Source: an uncultured Clostridium sp. | Lineage (GTDB): Bacteria > Bacillota > Clostridia > TANB77 > CAG-508 | Assembly (NCBI GenBank): GCA_900553755.1 | Contig: USEX01000014.1 | Span: forward strand, 1-33,266 | Direction: 5' to 3' | DNA length: 33,266 nucleotides | Shown: in pieces, positions 7,166 through 15,331 of the stretch | How positions within the stretch are numbered: the first letter of the stretch is position 1 | Layout: each line of letters begins with the position of its first letter | Notes under the pieces: model-generated | Database searches by the model: none | What the model saw: the letters and a program-made list of their open reading frames with translations, nothing else | Told to the model about the DNA's origin: nothing | Position numbers and translations under genes: made by a program

Positions 7166-7353
7166 TTAAAATTTGCCAATATAAATAAAGAAGGAGAGGT
7201 GGTTTATATGCTTATTAAAATAAAATGAAAGTATAGTTATGTGTCCTTCAAATTTTAACTCTTCACATTAACAATATATATGTTTAAAGCCAGAATAATA
7301 GAATTTATTAAGCATATATATTGAATAAATCATTTAGAATCACAGGAGGAAAG

Positions 7354-7479
7354 ATGAGCGATTTATTTAAAATTAATGTGCAGTTTGATGAAAAAGGTGA
7401 TGAGTTAGAAAAAATAATATCATACTTCTTAATTAGTCAGTTAGAAAAATATTCCACTATTAAGAAAAATAAGATCTAA
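7354..7479 (+). CDS. 41-residue island protein upstream of the recombinase
   Basis: A short open frame (MSDLFKINVQFDEKGDELEK...) with a strong AGGAGG 7 bases before its ATG. It is acidic in the first half and ends in lysines. A small gene of this type just before the recombinase is common in clostridial serine-recombinase elements, where it may regulate or assist recombination. That is context only; I cannot assign a family. It ends 141 bases before the recombinase start. Confidence 0.6.
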   Translation: MSDLFKINVQFDEKGDELEKIISYFLISQLEKYSTIKKNKI

Positions 7480-7491
7480 AAAAACCTAAAA

Positions 7492-7588
7492 TTTGAATTC
7501 AAAATAGTTAGCACAAAATAATATAAAAAATAAATATGTTGAACATTGTATTAAAAAGAAAAATAGATATAATTAAAATTGAATTCAA
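7492..7588. promoter_or_regulatory. Paired GAATTC palindromes upstream of the recombinase
   Basis: TTTGAATTCAAA (7492-7503) is a perfect 12-bp palindrome, and TTGAATTCAA (7579-7588) repeats its core 87 bases later, 33 bases before the recombinase ATG. A related TTTGAATTC lies near the left end (about 1280). They may bind a regulator, but palindromes in DNA this AT-rich arise easily. Confidence 0.25.
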
Positions 7589-7620
7589 ATTGTTTTTATC
7601 AAGCATGGGAAGGAGGATAA

Positions 7621-9097
7621 ATGCTTGAAAAAATAAAGAGAAAAATATACAAGGTTGCAATATATATTAGACTTTCAAAAGAAGATATAGATAAAGGATA
7701 TGATGAAAGCGAAAGTATCAGGAACAAATTTTAATAGACCAGATTTTAAGCGAATGATTAGAGATATAGAATTAGGTAAGGTGAATATGGTTGTAACAAA
7801 GGATTTATCTCGTCTTGGTCGTGATTATATAGAAACAGGAGAATATATAGAAAAGTGGTTTCCAGAAAATAATGTTAGATATGTTTCTGTAACGGATAAC
7901 ATAGATACTTTTGCTACAAACAATGGAAATAATGATATTGCACCTTTTAAATCAATATTAAATGATATGTATTCAAAGGATTTATCTAAAAAAATAAAAA
8001 CAGCATTGCACACTATGCAAAAACAAGGAAAATGGGTTGGAGGAAAAACACCTTTGGGATATATGAAAGATCCAAAAGATAAGAATCATTTGATTATTTG
8101 TGATGCAGAAGCGAAAATTGTTAGAACTATTTTTAATATGGCATTAACTGGCAATAATATAGGCATAATAAGAGATTACCTAAATAACAATAATATTCCA
8201 ACTGCAACTCAAATTAGATATAACAAAGTAACATTTTGGGAAAATAAAACTGTCAAACTAATACTACAAAACAAAGCATATATCGGAGTTACAATACAAA
8301 ATAAAAGAAGTAGGATAAGCTATAAAAATAGGAAACTTCGAGCAAATCCAGAGGAACAATGGCAAATAGTAGAAAATACACATGAAGCAATTATTGATAA
8401 AAATGTTTTTGACAGAGTGCAAAAAATGGAAATAATGCAAAAATATGACAGAAACGAAAAAAAACATCATTTTTTATTAGAGGGATTGTTAGTATGCTAT
8501 GAGTGTAAGCACAAGATTGGAGTAAGAACAAGAAAAAATGGCAGATTAGATATGATATGCAATAATTACCGTAGAAATTCAAAGTTTAATTTATGTACAT
8601 CTCACGGCTTTAATTATGAACGATTAGAAAAACAGATAATTGATTATATAAGAAAACTATTTGCTGAAATTGACAATAAAAAGATTATGTTAAATATTAA
8701 AAATAGTAAAACAAAATATGATTACAAAAAAATGTTGTACAAAATAGAGAAAGAAATAGAACTCATAAATAATAATATTGATAAAATGTATATTGATAAG
8801 CTAAATAACAAACTTAGTGAAGAAATGTATGAAAGACTTTTGGAAAAATTAAAAAAGGCTGAAAAGGATAAAGAAATAGAGTACATAGATCTAAAAAAAG
8901 AAGCAGAGGAGTGCACCGATGATAATGATAGTGAGATAGAAAGACTTGTAAAAGAGTTTCTAAAACTTGAAAAACCAACTCCAGAAATTATGAGAGTACT
9001 TATTAACAGAATAGAAATACATCAGGATAAACAGGTGGATTTATTATTTAATTTTAAAAAGTTAAATAATATTGAACTATTCGAAAAATTTGAATAG
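7621..9097 (+). pseudogene. Large serine recombinase (TndX/TnpX type), broken by an internal deletion
   Basis: The gene starts at 7621 after AAGGAGG and encodes YIRLSKEDIDKGYDESESIRN, the start of the resolvase domain with the catalytic serine (RLS). It then hits a stop at 7732-7734. From about 7717 the +1 frame continues with GTNFNRPDFKRMIRDI through the rest of the family. This includes VTKDLSRLGRD, the recombinase domain with GKTPLGY, a zinc ribbon (CYECKHK...CNNYRRN...C), a coiled coil and the C-terminal LINRIEIHQD stretch, ending at 9097. Roughly 30 residues between SESIRN and GTNF are absent, together with a frame change. The catalytic serine is therefore in a 37-codon fragment separate from the DNA-binding part. 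The open frame from 7700 (465 residues) lacks that serine and should be inactive. The gene ends 76 bases from the right inverted repeat. Confidence 0.93.
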
Positions 9098-9172
9098 ATT
9101 AAAGAGGAAAATTTTAAGAAAAATTAAATTAGGGACGAACTACTCAATAAATTAGAGCAGTTCAAAATTGAA

Positions 9173-9200
9173 TGTCTACTTTAGAATCTACCAGAAGGTA
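9173..9200. repeat. attR: right inverted repeat and direct-repeat core
   Basis: TGTCTACTTTAGAATCTACC (9173-9192) is the inverted partner of 1234-1253, with 19 of 20 positions matching. CCAGAAGGTA (9191-9200) repeats the attL core. The host frame resumes here as CCA GAA GGT ATC TCC, restoring P-E-G-I-S of the ZIP protein. Confidence 0.92.
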
Positions 9201-9487
9201 TCTCCATGGCAGTGCCAATGAAAAATGGAGGAATGCCGCCAGCAAAAGTGTTGTATTATGTTGTACTTTCAGGGGTAACTACTGGTTTAGGAGCGCTAAT
9301 AGGAAAATTGATAGGAGGAATCTCAGAAGGAATAATAGCAATATGTTTAAGTTTTGCTGCAGGAGCAATGCTGTACATCGTTTCGGGTGAATTAATACCA
9401 GAATCAAATAAGCTATATTCAGGCAATGCAAGCACTTTGGGAAATACAATAGGATTTATATTAGGATTATTAGCAATTAGCATTTAA
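9191..9487 (+). pseudogene. ZIP-family metal transporter, C-terminal fragment
   Basis: This is the rest of the transporter begun at 778. It is in frame from CCA (9191) and encodes PEGISMAVPMKNGGMP and then two to three hydrophobic helices ending in GLLAIS. TM5 starts here, so the metal site is cut across its PEG motif. An ATG at 9206 opens a 93-residue frame but has no ribosome binding site. Expression would require island transcription and is unlikely to give a working carrier. Confidence 0.9.
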
Positions 9488-9491
9488 ACGC

Positions 9492-9520
9492 TTGTATTGA
9501 AATAATGTTTTTGATATACT
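9492..9520 (+). promoter_or_regulatory. Promoter of the phosphatase gene
   Basis: TTGTAT (9492-9497), a 17-base spacer and TATACT (9515-9520) form a good sigma-A match, ending 15 bases before the start codon at 9536. This suggests a leaderless or very short-leader transcript if it is used. Confidence 0.6.
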
Positions 9521-9535
9521 AATACAGGTGATAAG

Positions 9536-9994
9536 ATGAAAAAAGTAATGTTTATATGTACAGGGAATATTTGTAGAAGCGCAATGGCAGAAGGAATGTT
9601 TAAAAAAATATTGAAAGATAAAGGGATTGAGAATGTAGAAGTATGCTCTGCAGGAATTTATGCTGAAACAGGAGCGTATGCTACAGATGAGGCAATAGAA
9701 GCTGCTAAGGAATTGTATGATGTAGATATACTAAACCATAGAGCTACAAATATACGAGATAGCAAAATTGAAAAAATGGATATTATCTTATGTGCAACAT
9801 ATATGCACAAGCTAACTATAACAAGTATATATCCTCAGCTAGCAAATAAAGTTTTTACGATGAAAGAATATGCTTATGGTAAAGATATTTCCGATAAAGA
9901 TATAAAAGATCCATGGGGATACACATTGCAAGTATACAGAAATTGTGCAAAAGAAATTTATGAAGTATTAAAAAATATAGCTAATAAAATATAG
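9536..9994 (+). CDS. Low-molecular-weight phosphotyrosine/phosphoarginine phosphatase
   Basis: A 152-residue cytoplasmic phosphatase of the LMW-PTP fold. The P-loop CTGNICR (C8 to R14, CX5R) followed by S15 is at the N-terminus as usual. KDPWGYTLQVYRNC near residue 125 carries the conserved DP, whose aspartate is the general acid. Length is normal. In Firmicutes this family includes YwlE, which removes phosphate from arginine residues marked by McsB, as well as tyrosine phosphatases. The ICRSAMAEG loop alone does not decide between them. The gene lies immediately after the split ZIP gene and before pcrA with its own promoter. Confidence 0.9.
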   Translation: MKKVMFICTGNICRSAMAEGMFKKILKDKGIENVEVCSAGIYAETGAYATDEAIEAAKELYDVDILNHRATNIRDSKIEKMDIILCATYMHKLTITSIYPQLANKVFTMKEYAYGKDISDKDIKDPWGYTLQVYRNCAKEIYEVLKNIANKI

Positions 9995-10014
9995 AACAAG
10001 TGTTTTTAAAAATA

Positions 10015-10043
10015 TTGACTTTTTAAGCTATAGAATATATAAT
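10015..10043 (+). promoter_or_regulatory. Strong sigma-A promoter for pcrA
   Basis: TTGACT (10015-10020), a 17-base spacer and a perfect TATAAT (10038-10043). It ends 36 bases before the pcrA start, with AAAGGAG between. Confidence 0.85.
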
Positions 10044-10079
10044 GGCACCAATATTAAATGACTACCAAAGGAGAAATCA

Positions 10080-12395
10080 ATGGAACAAGAAGAGATTATA
10101 AATGGATTAAATGATAAACAAAAGGAAGCTGTTTTGGCAACAGAAGGCCCTTGCTTAGTAATAGCAGGAGCTGGAAGTGGAAAAACCAAAGTGTTAACAC
10201 ATAAAATTTCGTACTTAATGTCAACAGGTGTAAAGCCTTGGAATATATTAGCGATCACTTTTACTAATAAAGCTGCTAATGAGATGAAAGAAAGAGTAGA
10301 AAAATTAGTAGGAGATGCTGCGAAAGACATATGGATGGGAACTTTCCATTCTATATGTGTAAAAATATTAAGAAGATATATTGATAGAATAGGCTTTAGA
10401 AGCGATTTTGTTATATTTGATACTTCTGATCAAAAAACACTTATAAAAGAATGTATAAAAGTAGCTCAAGCTGATGATAAAATTTTTACTGATAGATCAG
10501 TACTTTCTGAAATAAGTAATGGAAAAAACGAAATGCTAGAACCTAGTGAGTATGGAATAAAATATGCTGGGGATTTTAGAAGAGAAAAAATTGCTGAATT
10601 ATATGCTTTATATCAGAAAAAATTAAAAGAGAATAATGCAATAGATTTTGATGATATAATAAATTTCACAATTAAAATTTTAACAGAAAATCCTGATGTA
10701 TTAGATTATTACACAGAAAAATTTAGATACGTTTTAGTAGATGAGTATCAGGATACTAATAAATCACAATTCACGCTTGTATCATTGATTGCCTCAAAAT
10801 ATGGAAATGTTACAGCTGTTGGCGATAATGACCAGGGAATATATAGCTTTAGAGGGGCGGATATATCTAACATATTGAACTTTGAAAAAGACTTTCCTGG
10901 AACAAAAATAATAAAATTGGAACAGAATTATAGATGTACTGGAAATATATTGAAAGCCGCAAATGCAGTAATAGAACACAATGAAAGCAAGTTTGATAAA
11001 AAGCTATGGACGCAAAATGATGAAGGAAATTTACCTTGTATTTATTGTGGTGAAGATGAGTATGACGAAGCATCTTATGTGGTTGAACAGATTGCTCATT
11101 TGAAAAGAGAAGAGTACTACAAAAATTCCGATTTTAGCATATTGTACAGAATGAATGCTCAATCAAGAGCAATTGAGGATATTCTAAGAAGAGAAGATAT
11201 TCCATATAAAATCATAGGAGGATTAAAATTCTATGAAAGAAAAGAAATAAAGGATATAATCGCTTATTTAAGATTGATTCAAAATTCATCAGATAACCTT
11301 TCTTTGAAAAGAATAATAAATGAACCTAAAAGAGGAATTGGAAAAACAAGTTTAGAAAAAATACAGGAGATTTCAGAGAGCTCTGGAACTTCAATGTACG
11401 AAATTATAAAAAATGCAGCTGATTATGATTTGAATAGGGTATACATAAATTCGAGAGAATTCATAGAACAGATAGAAAGCTTAAAAAACAAGAAGAATGA
11501 ATTTAAAATATCAGATTTAATTAAAGAAACACTAAAAACAACAGGCTATACAAAAGCACTAGAACAAGAAGGAAGTGTTGAGGCTGAAACAAGAATAGAA
11601 AACCTAGAGGAATTTTTAACTGTTGCAATAGAATTTGAAGAAGAATCTGCAGAAAACACATTGCCAGAATTCTTGGAGGGAATAACACTTTCAAGTGATA
11701 TAGATGGAATGGAGGAATCTGATGACAAAGTAACGTTAATGACTTTACATAGTGCAAAAGGCTTAGAATTCCCAGTAGTATTCTTAGTTGGAATGGAAGA
11801 GGGAATATTCCCTGGATATAAATCTATAGGGGAGCCTAAAGCTTTAGAAGAAGAAAGAAGATTATTCTATGTAGGAATAACAAGGGCTAAGCAGTACTTG
11901 TATTTAACTTGCGCTAAACATAGAACAATATTTGGTTCAACAAGCTATAATTCAATATCTAGATTTGTAGAAGAAATACCTGATGAATTACTAGAAGGTT
12001 ATCAAGAAGCTGTTACAGCAAAGAGCAAAACAAATTATGAAGATACAGGATACAGATGGAGCTATGGCAAAGGGCAATCAGTAAAAACATATAAGGTAGA
12101 TAATAACGAGATAACCACAACAATTGCAGCAAAAACAGGAGAAAATGAAGGGGGATACCAATTTAGAACTGCAGAAAGCTTTTTAAATTCAATAAAACAA
12201 AAAAGCAAAGAATCCGACAGTGTGGATATAGAAAAATATCAAGCTGGTCAAAGAATATATCACAAAAAATTTGGCGAGGGTGTAATAAACTATATAGAAA
12301 AAGAAGGCGAAGATGCAAAAGTAGATATAACTTTTGATAAAGCTGGTCACAAGCGATTAATGGCTAAATTTGCAGGGCTAGAAATAATCCAATAG
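10080..12395 (+). CDS. pcrA: ATP-dependent DNA helicase PcrA (UvrD family)
   Basis: A 771-residue superfamily 1A helicase that unwinds DNA 3' to 5' in repair and rolling-circle replication and displaces RecA. The motifs are in order: AGAGSGKTK (Walker A, near residue 30), TFTNKAANEMKER (Ia), DEYQDTN (Walker B, II), GDNDQGIYSFRGAD (III), LEQNYR (IV), TLHSAKGLEFPVVFL (V) and GITRAK (VI). The C-terminal 50 residues (GQRIYHKKFGEGVI...) are the Tudor-like RNA-polymerase-binding domain typical of PcrA. Length is normal. The start follows AAAGGAG. It is monocistronic between its own promoter and terminator. Confidence 0.97.
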   Translation: MEQEEIINGLNDKQKEAVLATEGPCLVIAGAGSGKTKVLTHKISYLMSTGVKPWNILAITFTNKAANEMKERVEKLVGDAAKDIWMGTFHSICVKILRRYIDRIGFRSDFVIFDTSDQKTLIKECIKVAQADDKIFTDRSVLSEISNGKNEMLEPSEYGIKYAGDFRREKIAELYALYQKKLKENNAIDFDDIINFTIKILTENPDVLDYYTEKFRYVLVDEYQDTNKSQFTLVSLIASKYGNVTAVGDNDQGIYSFRGADISNILNFEKDFPGTKIIKLEQNYRCTGNILKAANAVIEHNESKFDKKLWTQNDEGNLPCIYCGEDEYDEASYVVEQIAHLKREEYYKNSDFSILYRMNAQSRAIEDILRREDIPYKIIGGLKFYERKEIKDIIAYLRLIQNSSDNLSLKRIINEPKRGIGKTSLEKIQEISESSGTSMYEIIKNAADYDLNRVYINSREFIEQIESLKNKKNEFKISDLIKETLKTTGYTKALEQEGSVEAETRIENLEEFLTVAIEFEEESAENTLPEFLEGITLSSDIDGMEESDDKVTLMTLHSAKGLEFPVVFLVGMEEGIFPGYKSIGEPKALEEERRLFYVGITRAKQYLYLTCAKHRTIFGSTSYNSISRFVEEIPDELLEGYQEAVTAKSKTNYEDTGYRWSYGKGQSVKTYKVDNNEITTTIAAKTGENEGGYQFRTAESFLNSIKQKSKESDSVDIEKYQAGQRIYHKKFGEGVINYIEKEGEDAKVDITFDKAGHKRLMAKFAGLEIIQ

Positions 12396-12400
12396 TAAAA

Positions 12401-12440
12401 AACAAATTGTTAGACGAAAGTTTAGCAATTTGTTTTTTGT
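12401..12440 (+). terminator. Rho-independent terminator after pcrA
   Basis: AACAAATTG (12401-12409) pairs with CAATTTGTT (12426-12434). The stem continues inward through TAGAC and GTTTA with G-T wobbles to a GAAA tetraloop. TTTTTTG follows. It lies 5 bases after the pcrA stop. Confidence 0.9.
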
Positions 12441-12522
12441 TTAAAAATGTTCAAATTAAAAAGTATAAATACGAAAAAATAGTAAATAATATTATTATAT
12501 TGAGAAGAAAGGAAGGATAAAT

Positions 12523-12711
12523 ATGGCAAATTTAAGTCAAGTAGAATTGCAAAATTTAAGGCATTTAATAGGAGCGCATGAAACTTCATATCAAAAATTA
12601 AATGCATATGCATCACAGGCAGTTGACCCACAAATAAAACAAATATTTACAAAGTCAGCTCAAGATGCGTTAAATACAAAACAAAAACTTATGTCATTTT
12701 TAAATAATTAA
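12523..12711 (+). CDS. Small CotF-like spore coat/associated protein
   Basis: A 62-residue helical protein (LSQVELQNLRHLIGAHETSY...). The LRHLIGAHET and KQKLMSFLN segments resemble small clostridial proteins annotated as spore-coat or CotF-type, which commonly occur in pairs. GAAAGGAAGG lies before the ATG. It is followed 12 bases later by a Coat F domain gene, so the two form an operon. The role in the spore is inferred from family. I see no clear sporulation sigma factor promoter in the 82-base gap upstream. Confidence 0.75.
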   Translation: MANLSQVELQNLRHLIGAHETSYQKLNAYASQAVDPQIKQIFTKSAQDALNTKQKLMSFLNN

Positions 12712-12723
12712 GGAGGGAATTTT

Positions 12724-12966
12724 ATGGATGAAAAAACAATGGTGAATGATATATTAGATGGTGTGAAAGCGGAATTAACAACGTATCAAGGAGTTATATC
12801 AGAAGCTGAAAATATGCAATTAAGGCAAACAATTCAGCAAATAAGAAATAATGATGAAAGCTTTCAATATGAACTATTTAAAATAGCACAAACAAAAGGA
12901 TACTATAAACCAGCGGCTCAAGCTACAGAAATGGAAATTGAAAAAGTAAAAACAGAATTACAATAA
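12724..12966 (+). CDS. Coat F domain spore coat protein
   Basis: An 80-residue protein matching the pattern of the Coat F domain, with a long helix pair ending in FQYELFKIAQTKGYYKPA. The G-YY-PA ending is characteristic. It lacks cysteines and a signal peptide. AAGGAGG precedes the ATG. It is paired with the 62-residue gene just upstream. In Bacillus, CotF is a spore coat component; paralogues occur widely in Clostridia. Confidence 0.85.
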   Translation: MDEKTMVNDILDGVKAELTTYQGVISEAENMQLRQTIQQIRNNDESFQYELFKIAQTKGYYKPAAQATEMEIEKVKTELQ

Positions 12967-13070
12967 AATGAATAAATAAGAAAAAGAGAAATATTAAGAG
13001 AAAAAGAAATATTATATGAGCATAATATGAAATAATCAACAATAATAATCCAAAATAGTTGATGGTACAC

Positions 13071-13099
13071 TTGTCCATATTTGATAAATGTTATAGAAT
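13071..13099 (+). promoter_or_regulatory. Promoter of the M23 peptidase gene
   Basis: TTGTCC (13071-13076), a 17-base spacer and TAGAAT (13094-13099). A GGGAG ribosome site follows at about 13115. The 164-base gap upstream is otherwise AT-rich, with no clear terminator after the coat gene. Confidence 0.55.
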
Positions 13100-13177
13100 A
13101 TAACAAAAATATGATGGGAGTGAACCGCTATAAATATATTAAAGAAATGTGCCTCGCATATTAGAACTTCAATAAAA

Positions 13178-14131
13178 TTGATAGTTATAATAGCAATTGC
13201 AGCAGTAATGGTAACAGGTTTAACGTTATATATATATAAACCAACTTATAGTGTAACTTTAAATGGTGAATTTATAGGGTATACAAGGGATAAGAGCAAA
13301 TTACAATCAAGAATAAATGAATATATGCAACAAGGTGATAATCAAAACGTAGCATTTATACAAATTGAAAATATGCCAGAATACAAACTATGTATGTTAA
13401 AAAAAGATGTTGCTACTAACGATGATGAAATATACAATAGTGTAATTAGCAATGGAACAACATATTTTAGATATTATGCTTTGTTAAATGATGGAGAAGA
13501 AAAAAGCTATTTTGGAACTTTCGAGAATGCAGAAGAGGTTATAGATAAGCTTAAAGAAAAAGATAGTGATAATGTAGATAAATTAACAATAGAAGAGAAA
13601 TATGATACTAAGCTAGCAGAATTTTCAGAAGTAGAAGATAGTGTAAATAGCTTGTACAAGAAAAAGGTAAAAGTGGTTGTACAAAAAAGCAGTGGAAGTT
13701 CTGGTATAGGGGTGAAAGGAATGAACAACACAGGAAGTGTTGTAAATTTAGGAATTACACTAATAAAACCAGTATCAAGTGTAAAACAAATATCTTCTAG
13801 ATTTGGATGGAGAAGTAGAGACAATCATAAAGGAATAGATTTAGCAGCAGATAGAGGAACTGCAATATACGCAGCTGCGTCAGGAACTGTAACTACAGCT
13901 TCATATGGCTATGGTGGAGGCTATGGAAATTATATAATAATTTCGCATGGAAATGGTGTACAAACATTATATGGCCATTGCGATAGCTTATGTGTTAGTG
14001 CTGGTGAATATGTATCACAAGGACAATTAATAGCAAGAGTAGGTTCTACAGGTTTATCTACAGGTAATCACCTACATTTTGAAGTAAGAGTAAACGGAAT
14101 AGCACAAGATCCACAAAATTATGTATATTAA
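13178..14131 (+). CDS. Membrane-anchored M23 (LytM) peptidase
   Basis: A cell wall endopeptidase, likely cleaving peptide cross-bridges outside the membrane. An N-terminal membrane anchor is followed by about 200 residues of extracellular linker and mixed domain. The C-terminal LytM domain has HKGIDLA (zinc ligands H and D), GYGNYIIISHGNGVQTLYGH and HLHFEVR (second zinc ligand). The coordinates use the first standard start (TTG, 13178), but this has no ribosome site and lies inside the anchor. The frame is open back to 13124, and GGGAGTG (13115-13121) is well spaced for an ATA codon at 13130. That start would add LKKCASHIRTSIK, a positive flank expected before a membrane anchor. The true start is probably upstream and non-AUG. 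Confidence 0.93.
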   Translation: MIVIIAIAAVMVTGLTLYIYKPTYSVTLNGEFIGYTRDKSKLQSRINEYMQQGDNQNVAFIQIENMPEYKLCMLKKDVATNDDEIYNSVISNGTTYFRYYALLNDGEEKSYFGTFENAEEVIDKLKEKDSDNVDKLTIEEKYDTKLAEFSEVEDSVNSLYKKKVKVVVQKSSGSSGIGVKGMNNTGSVVNLGITLIKPVSSVKQISSRFGWRSRDNHKGIDLAADRGTAIYAAASGTVTTASYGYGGGYGNYIIISHGNGVQTLYGHCDSLCVSAGEYVSQGQLIARVGSTGLSTGNHLHFEVRVNGIAQDPQNYVY

Positions 14132-14138
14132 ATATAGC

Positions 14139-14173
14139 AAAAGGGAAATTTCAAAAAAAGAAATTTCCCTTTT
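14139..14173. terminator. Bidirectional terminator
   Basis: AAAAGGGAAATTTC (14139-14152) and GAAATTTCCCTTTT (14160-14173) form a perfect 14-bp stem around seven A residues. It sits between the convergent M23 and mecA genes and ends in T-runs on both strands. Confidence 0.92.
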
Positions 14174-14181
14174 ATACATAG

Positions 14182-14808
14182 TTATTTAATAAAAAATTTT
14201 TCGCAGTTTTGTATAGCTCTGCTTTTAAAAATTAAATTACCGTTCTCATGTAATTTAGATATGTATGAATTAGAAGAGCTTACATATGTAGAAAATTCAG
14301 TTAGCATAGCAAGCAAACTATTTGCATTAGTACTAATATGTATATTATCAAGTATCAAATAGTAATTATTGTTATAAGAATATAATATAGAATCACTACA
14401 AATATCATCTGTATCTATCAAAGTACTAGTGTTTAAAGATTGCGTCAAATTGCAAAAATCATCAAAAGTATTGAATTTGTAAATTGCAACAGCAATCTTT
14501 TCATTATGTTTCTTTCTAGTAACACGCAATTTTTTTCTAGGAGCTCGATTTTGCAAATCAGACTCAAGGGTCCTAGTGATAGTTAAAATAAAATTTCCGT
14601 CTGATAAGGCAAGAGTTTCTACCTTCAAGTTATAATTTTCAGTAGAAAAACCATAATCCTTTTCAGCTTTCTCTAATACATCTAAAAATAAAGAATGAGA
14701 TTCCTCAGAATTAGACATGAAAGAGTGCAAATCAATACAATTTTTTATTAAATCTTCATTATCCAAAGTAACTTTAATCTTATCTTTATTAATTTTTTCA
14801 AATTTCAT
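14182..14808 (-). CDS. mecA: Adaptor protein MecA
   Basis: A 208-residue MecA-family adaptor, which binds substrates and delivers them to the ClpC/ClpP protease. The N-terminal domain begins MKFEKINKDKIKVTLDNEDL and contains LFLDVLEKAEKDYGF, LKVETLALSDGNFILTIT. A basic linker (RAPRKKLRVTRKKH) leads to the C-terminal ClpC-binding domain (IYKFNTFDDFCNL...). The ATG at 14808 is preferred to an upstream TTG (14829), because the AAAGG ribosome site overlaps that TTG. It is expressed alone, convergent with the M23 gene and sharing its terminator. Confidence 0.88.
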   Translation of the reverse strand: MKFEKINKDKIKVTLDNEDLIKNCIDLHSFMSNSEESHSLFLDVLEKAEKDYGFSTENYNLKVETLALSDGNFILTITRTLESDLQNRAPRKKLRVTRKKHNEKIAVAIYKFNTFDDFCNLTQSLNTSTLIDTDDICSDSILYSYNNNYYLILDNIHISTNANSLLAMLTEFSTYVSSSNSYISKLHENGNLIFKSRAIQNCEKFFIK

Positions 14809-15049
14809 ATAAAAATATCGACCTTTCAAAAATATCTAACTTAATTATACTACTAAATATTCATAAATTAAATGAACAATTTATGGTAATATTATTATAT
14901 AATATTGCTAAAACGTAGAAAAGTTATTGATAAAGCTAATAATATCACAAATAAAATAAAAATACCATATACTATTGAAAAAAAACGATTTTCAAGATAT
15001 AATACAACGGTATGGAATAGGTATATTCCGTAAGGAAACGGAGGAAAAA

Positions 15050-15304
15050 ATGAAGGGAAAAAGCACATGGGTATGTATAATATTTTTACTAGCAGGATTA
15101 GTAATTGGGGGATTAATAGGTGAACTAACATCAGGAGTTAATTTTTTATGGTGGCTTTCTTATGGCCAAGAATTTGGACTAGCAGAGCCAATAACATTTA
15201 ATTTGAATGTGGTAAGATTAACTTTTGGAATAGTATTTAAAATTAATATAGCTAGCATTATAGGGGTTATTATATCAATGCTGATATACAAAAAAGCATT
15301 ATAG
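15050..15304 (+). CDS. DUF4321 membrane protein
   Basis: An 84-residue protein with two hydrophobic helices. One starts at residue 7 (WVCIIFLLAGLVIGGLIGEL) and one is C-terminal (ASIIGVIISMLIY), with a loop containing PITFNLNVVRLTFGI between. This is the DUF4321 pattern, and these proteins typically sit just before radC and mreB in Clostridia, as here. GGAGG precedes the ATG at 15050; the longer frame from 14975 lacks a ribosome site. Function is unknown. Its position suggests a link to envelope growth. Confidence 0.88.
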   Translation: MKGKSTWVCIIFLLAGLVIGGLIGELTSGVNFLWWLSYGQEFGLAEPITFNLNVVRLTFGIVFKINIASIIGVIISMLIYKKAL

Positions 15305-15331
15305 TATTTAAATAGGGCGGAAAGGAATTCT

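Larger units (their letters stand above)
6649..7353. other. About 700 bp without a convincing gene
   Basis: There is no open frame with a ribosome site longer than a few codons. Just after the cassette, GGTTGTTCT...AGAACTACC (6660-6698) can fold as a hairpin with one mismatch, but no T-run follows, so it is a doubtful terminator. Farther on are a GNRA-capped hairpin (6899-6938) and a degenerate tandem repeat (6868-7165). AAGGAGAGGTGG followed by a seven-codon frame (ATG at 7209) looks like the relic of a small gene. The stretch probably preserves regulatory RNA or decayed element backbone. Confidence 0.6.
1231..9194. mobile_element. 7.96-kb serine-recombinase genomic island (decayed) in a ZIP gene
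   Basis: The boundaries are set by the direct repeat CCAGAAGGTA at 1228-1237 and 9191-9200 and by the ends of the inverted repeat. Taking the central GA of each repeat as the crossover gives an element of 7963 bp. It holds a replication-initiator pseudogene, an XRE regulator, a small unknown gene, a five-gene enzyme cassette, a roughly 700-bp non-coding stretch, a 41-codon gene and a serine recombinase pseudogene next to the right end. No relaxase, type IV coupling protein, conjugation or phage structural genes are present. It was therefore a mobilisable or solitary integrative element, or the remnant of a larger one. Both mobility-related genes are broken. Confidence 0.93.

Noticed and set aside
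7700..9097. A complete 465-residue recombinase
   Set aside because: The frame from 7700 opens with a few residues from the wrong frame and lacks the catalytic serine segment, which lies in another frame at 7621-7734.
9172..9390. A 72-codon forward gene across the right island end
   Set aside because: It overlaps attR and the real ZIP frame, has no ribosome site and reads as basic, low-quality protein.
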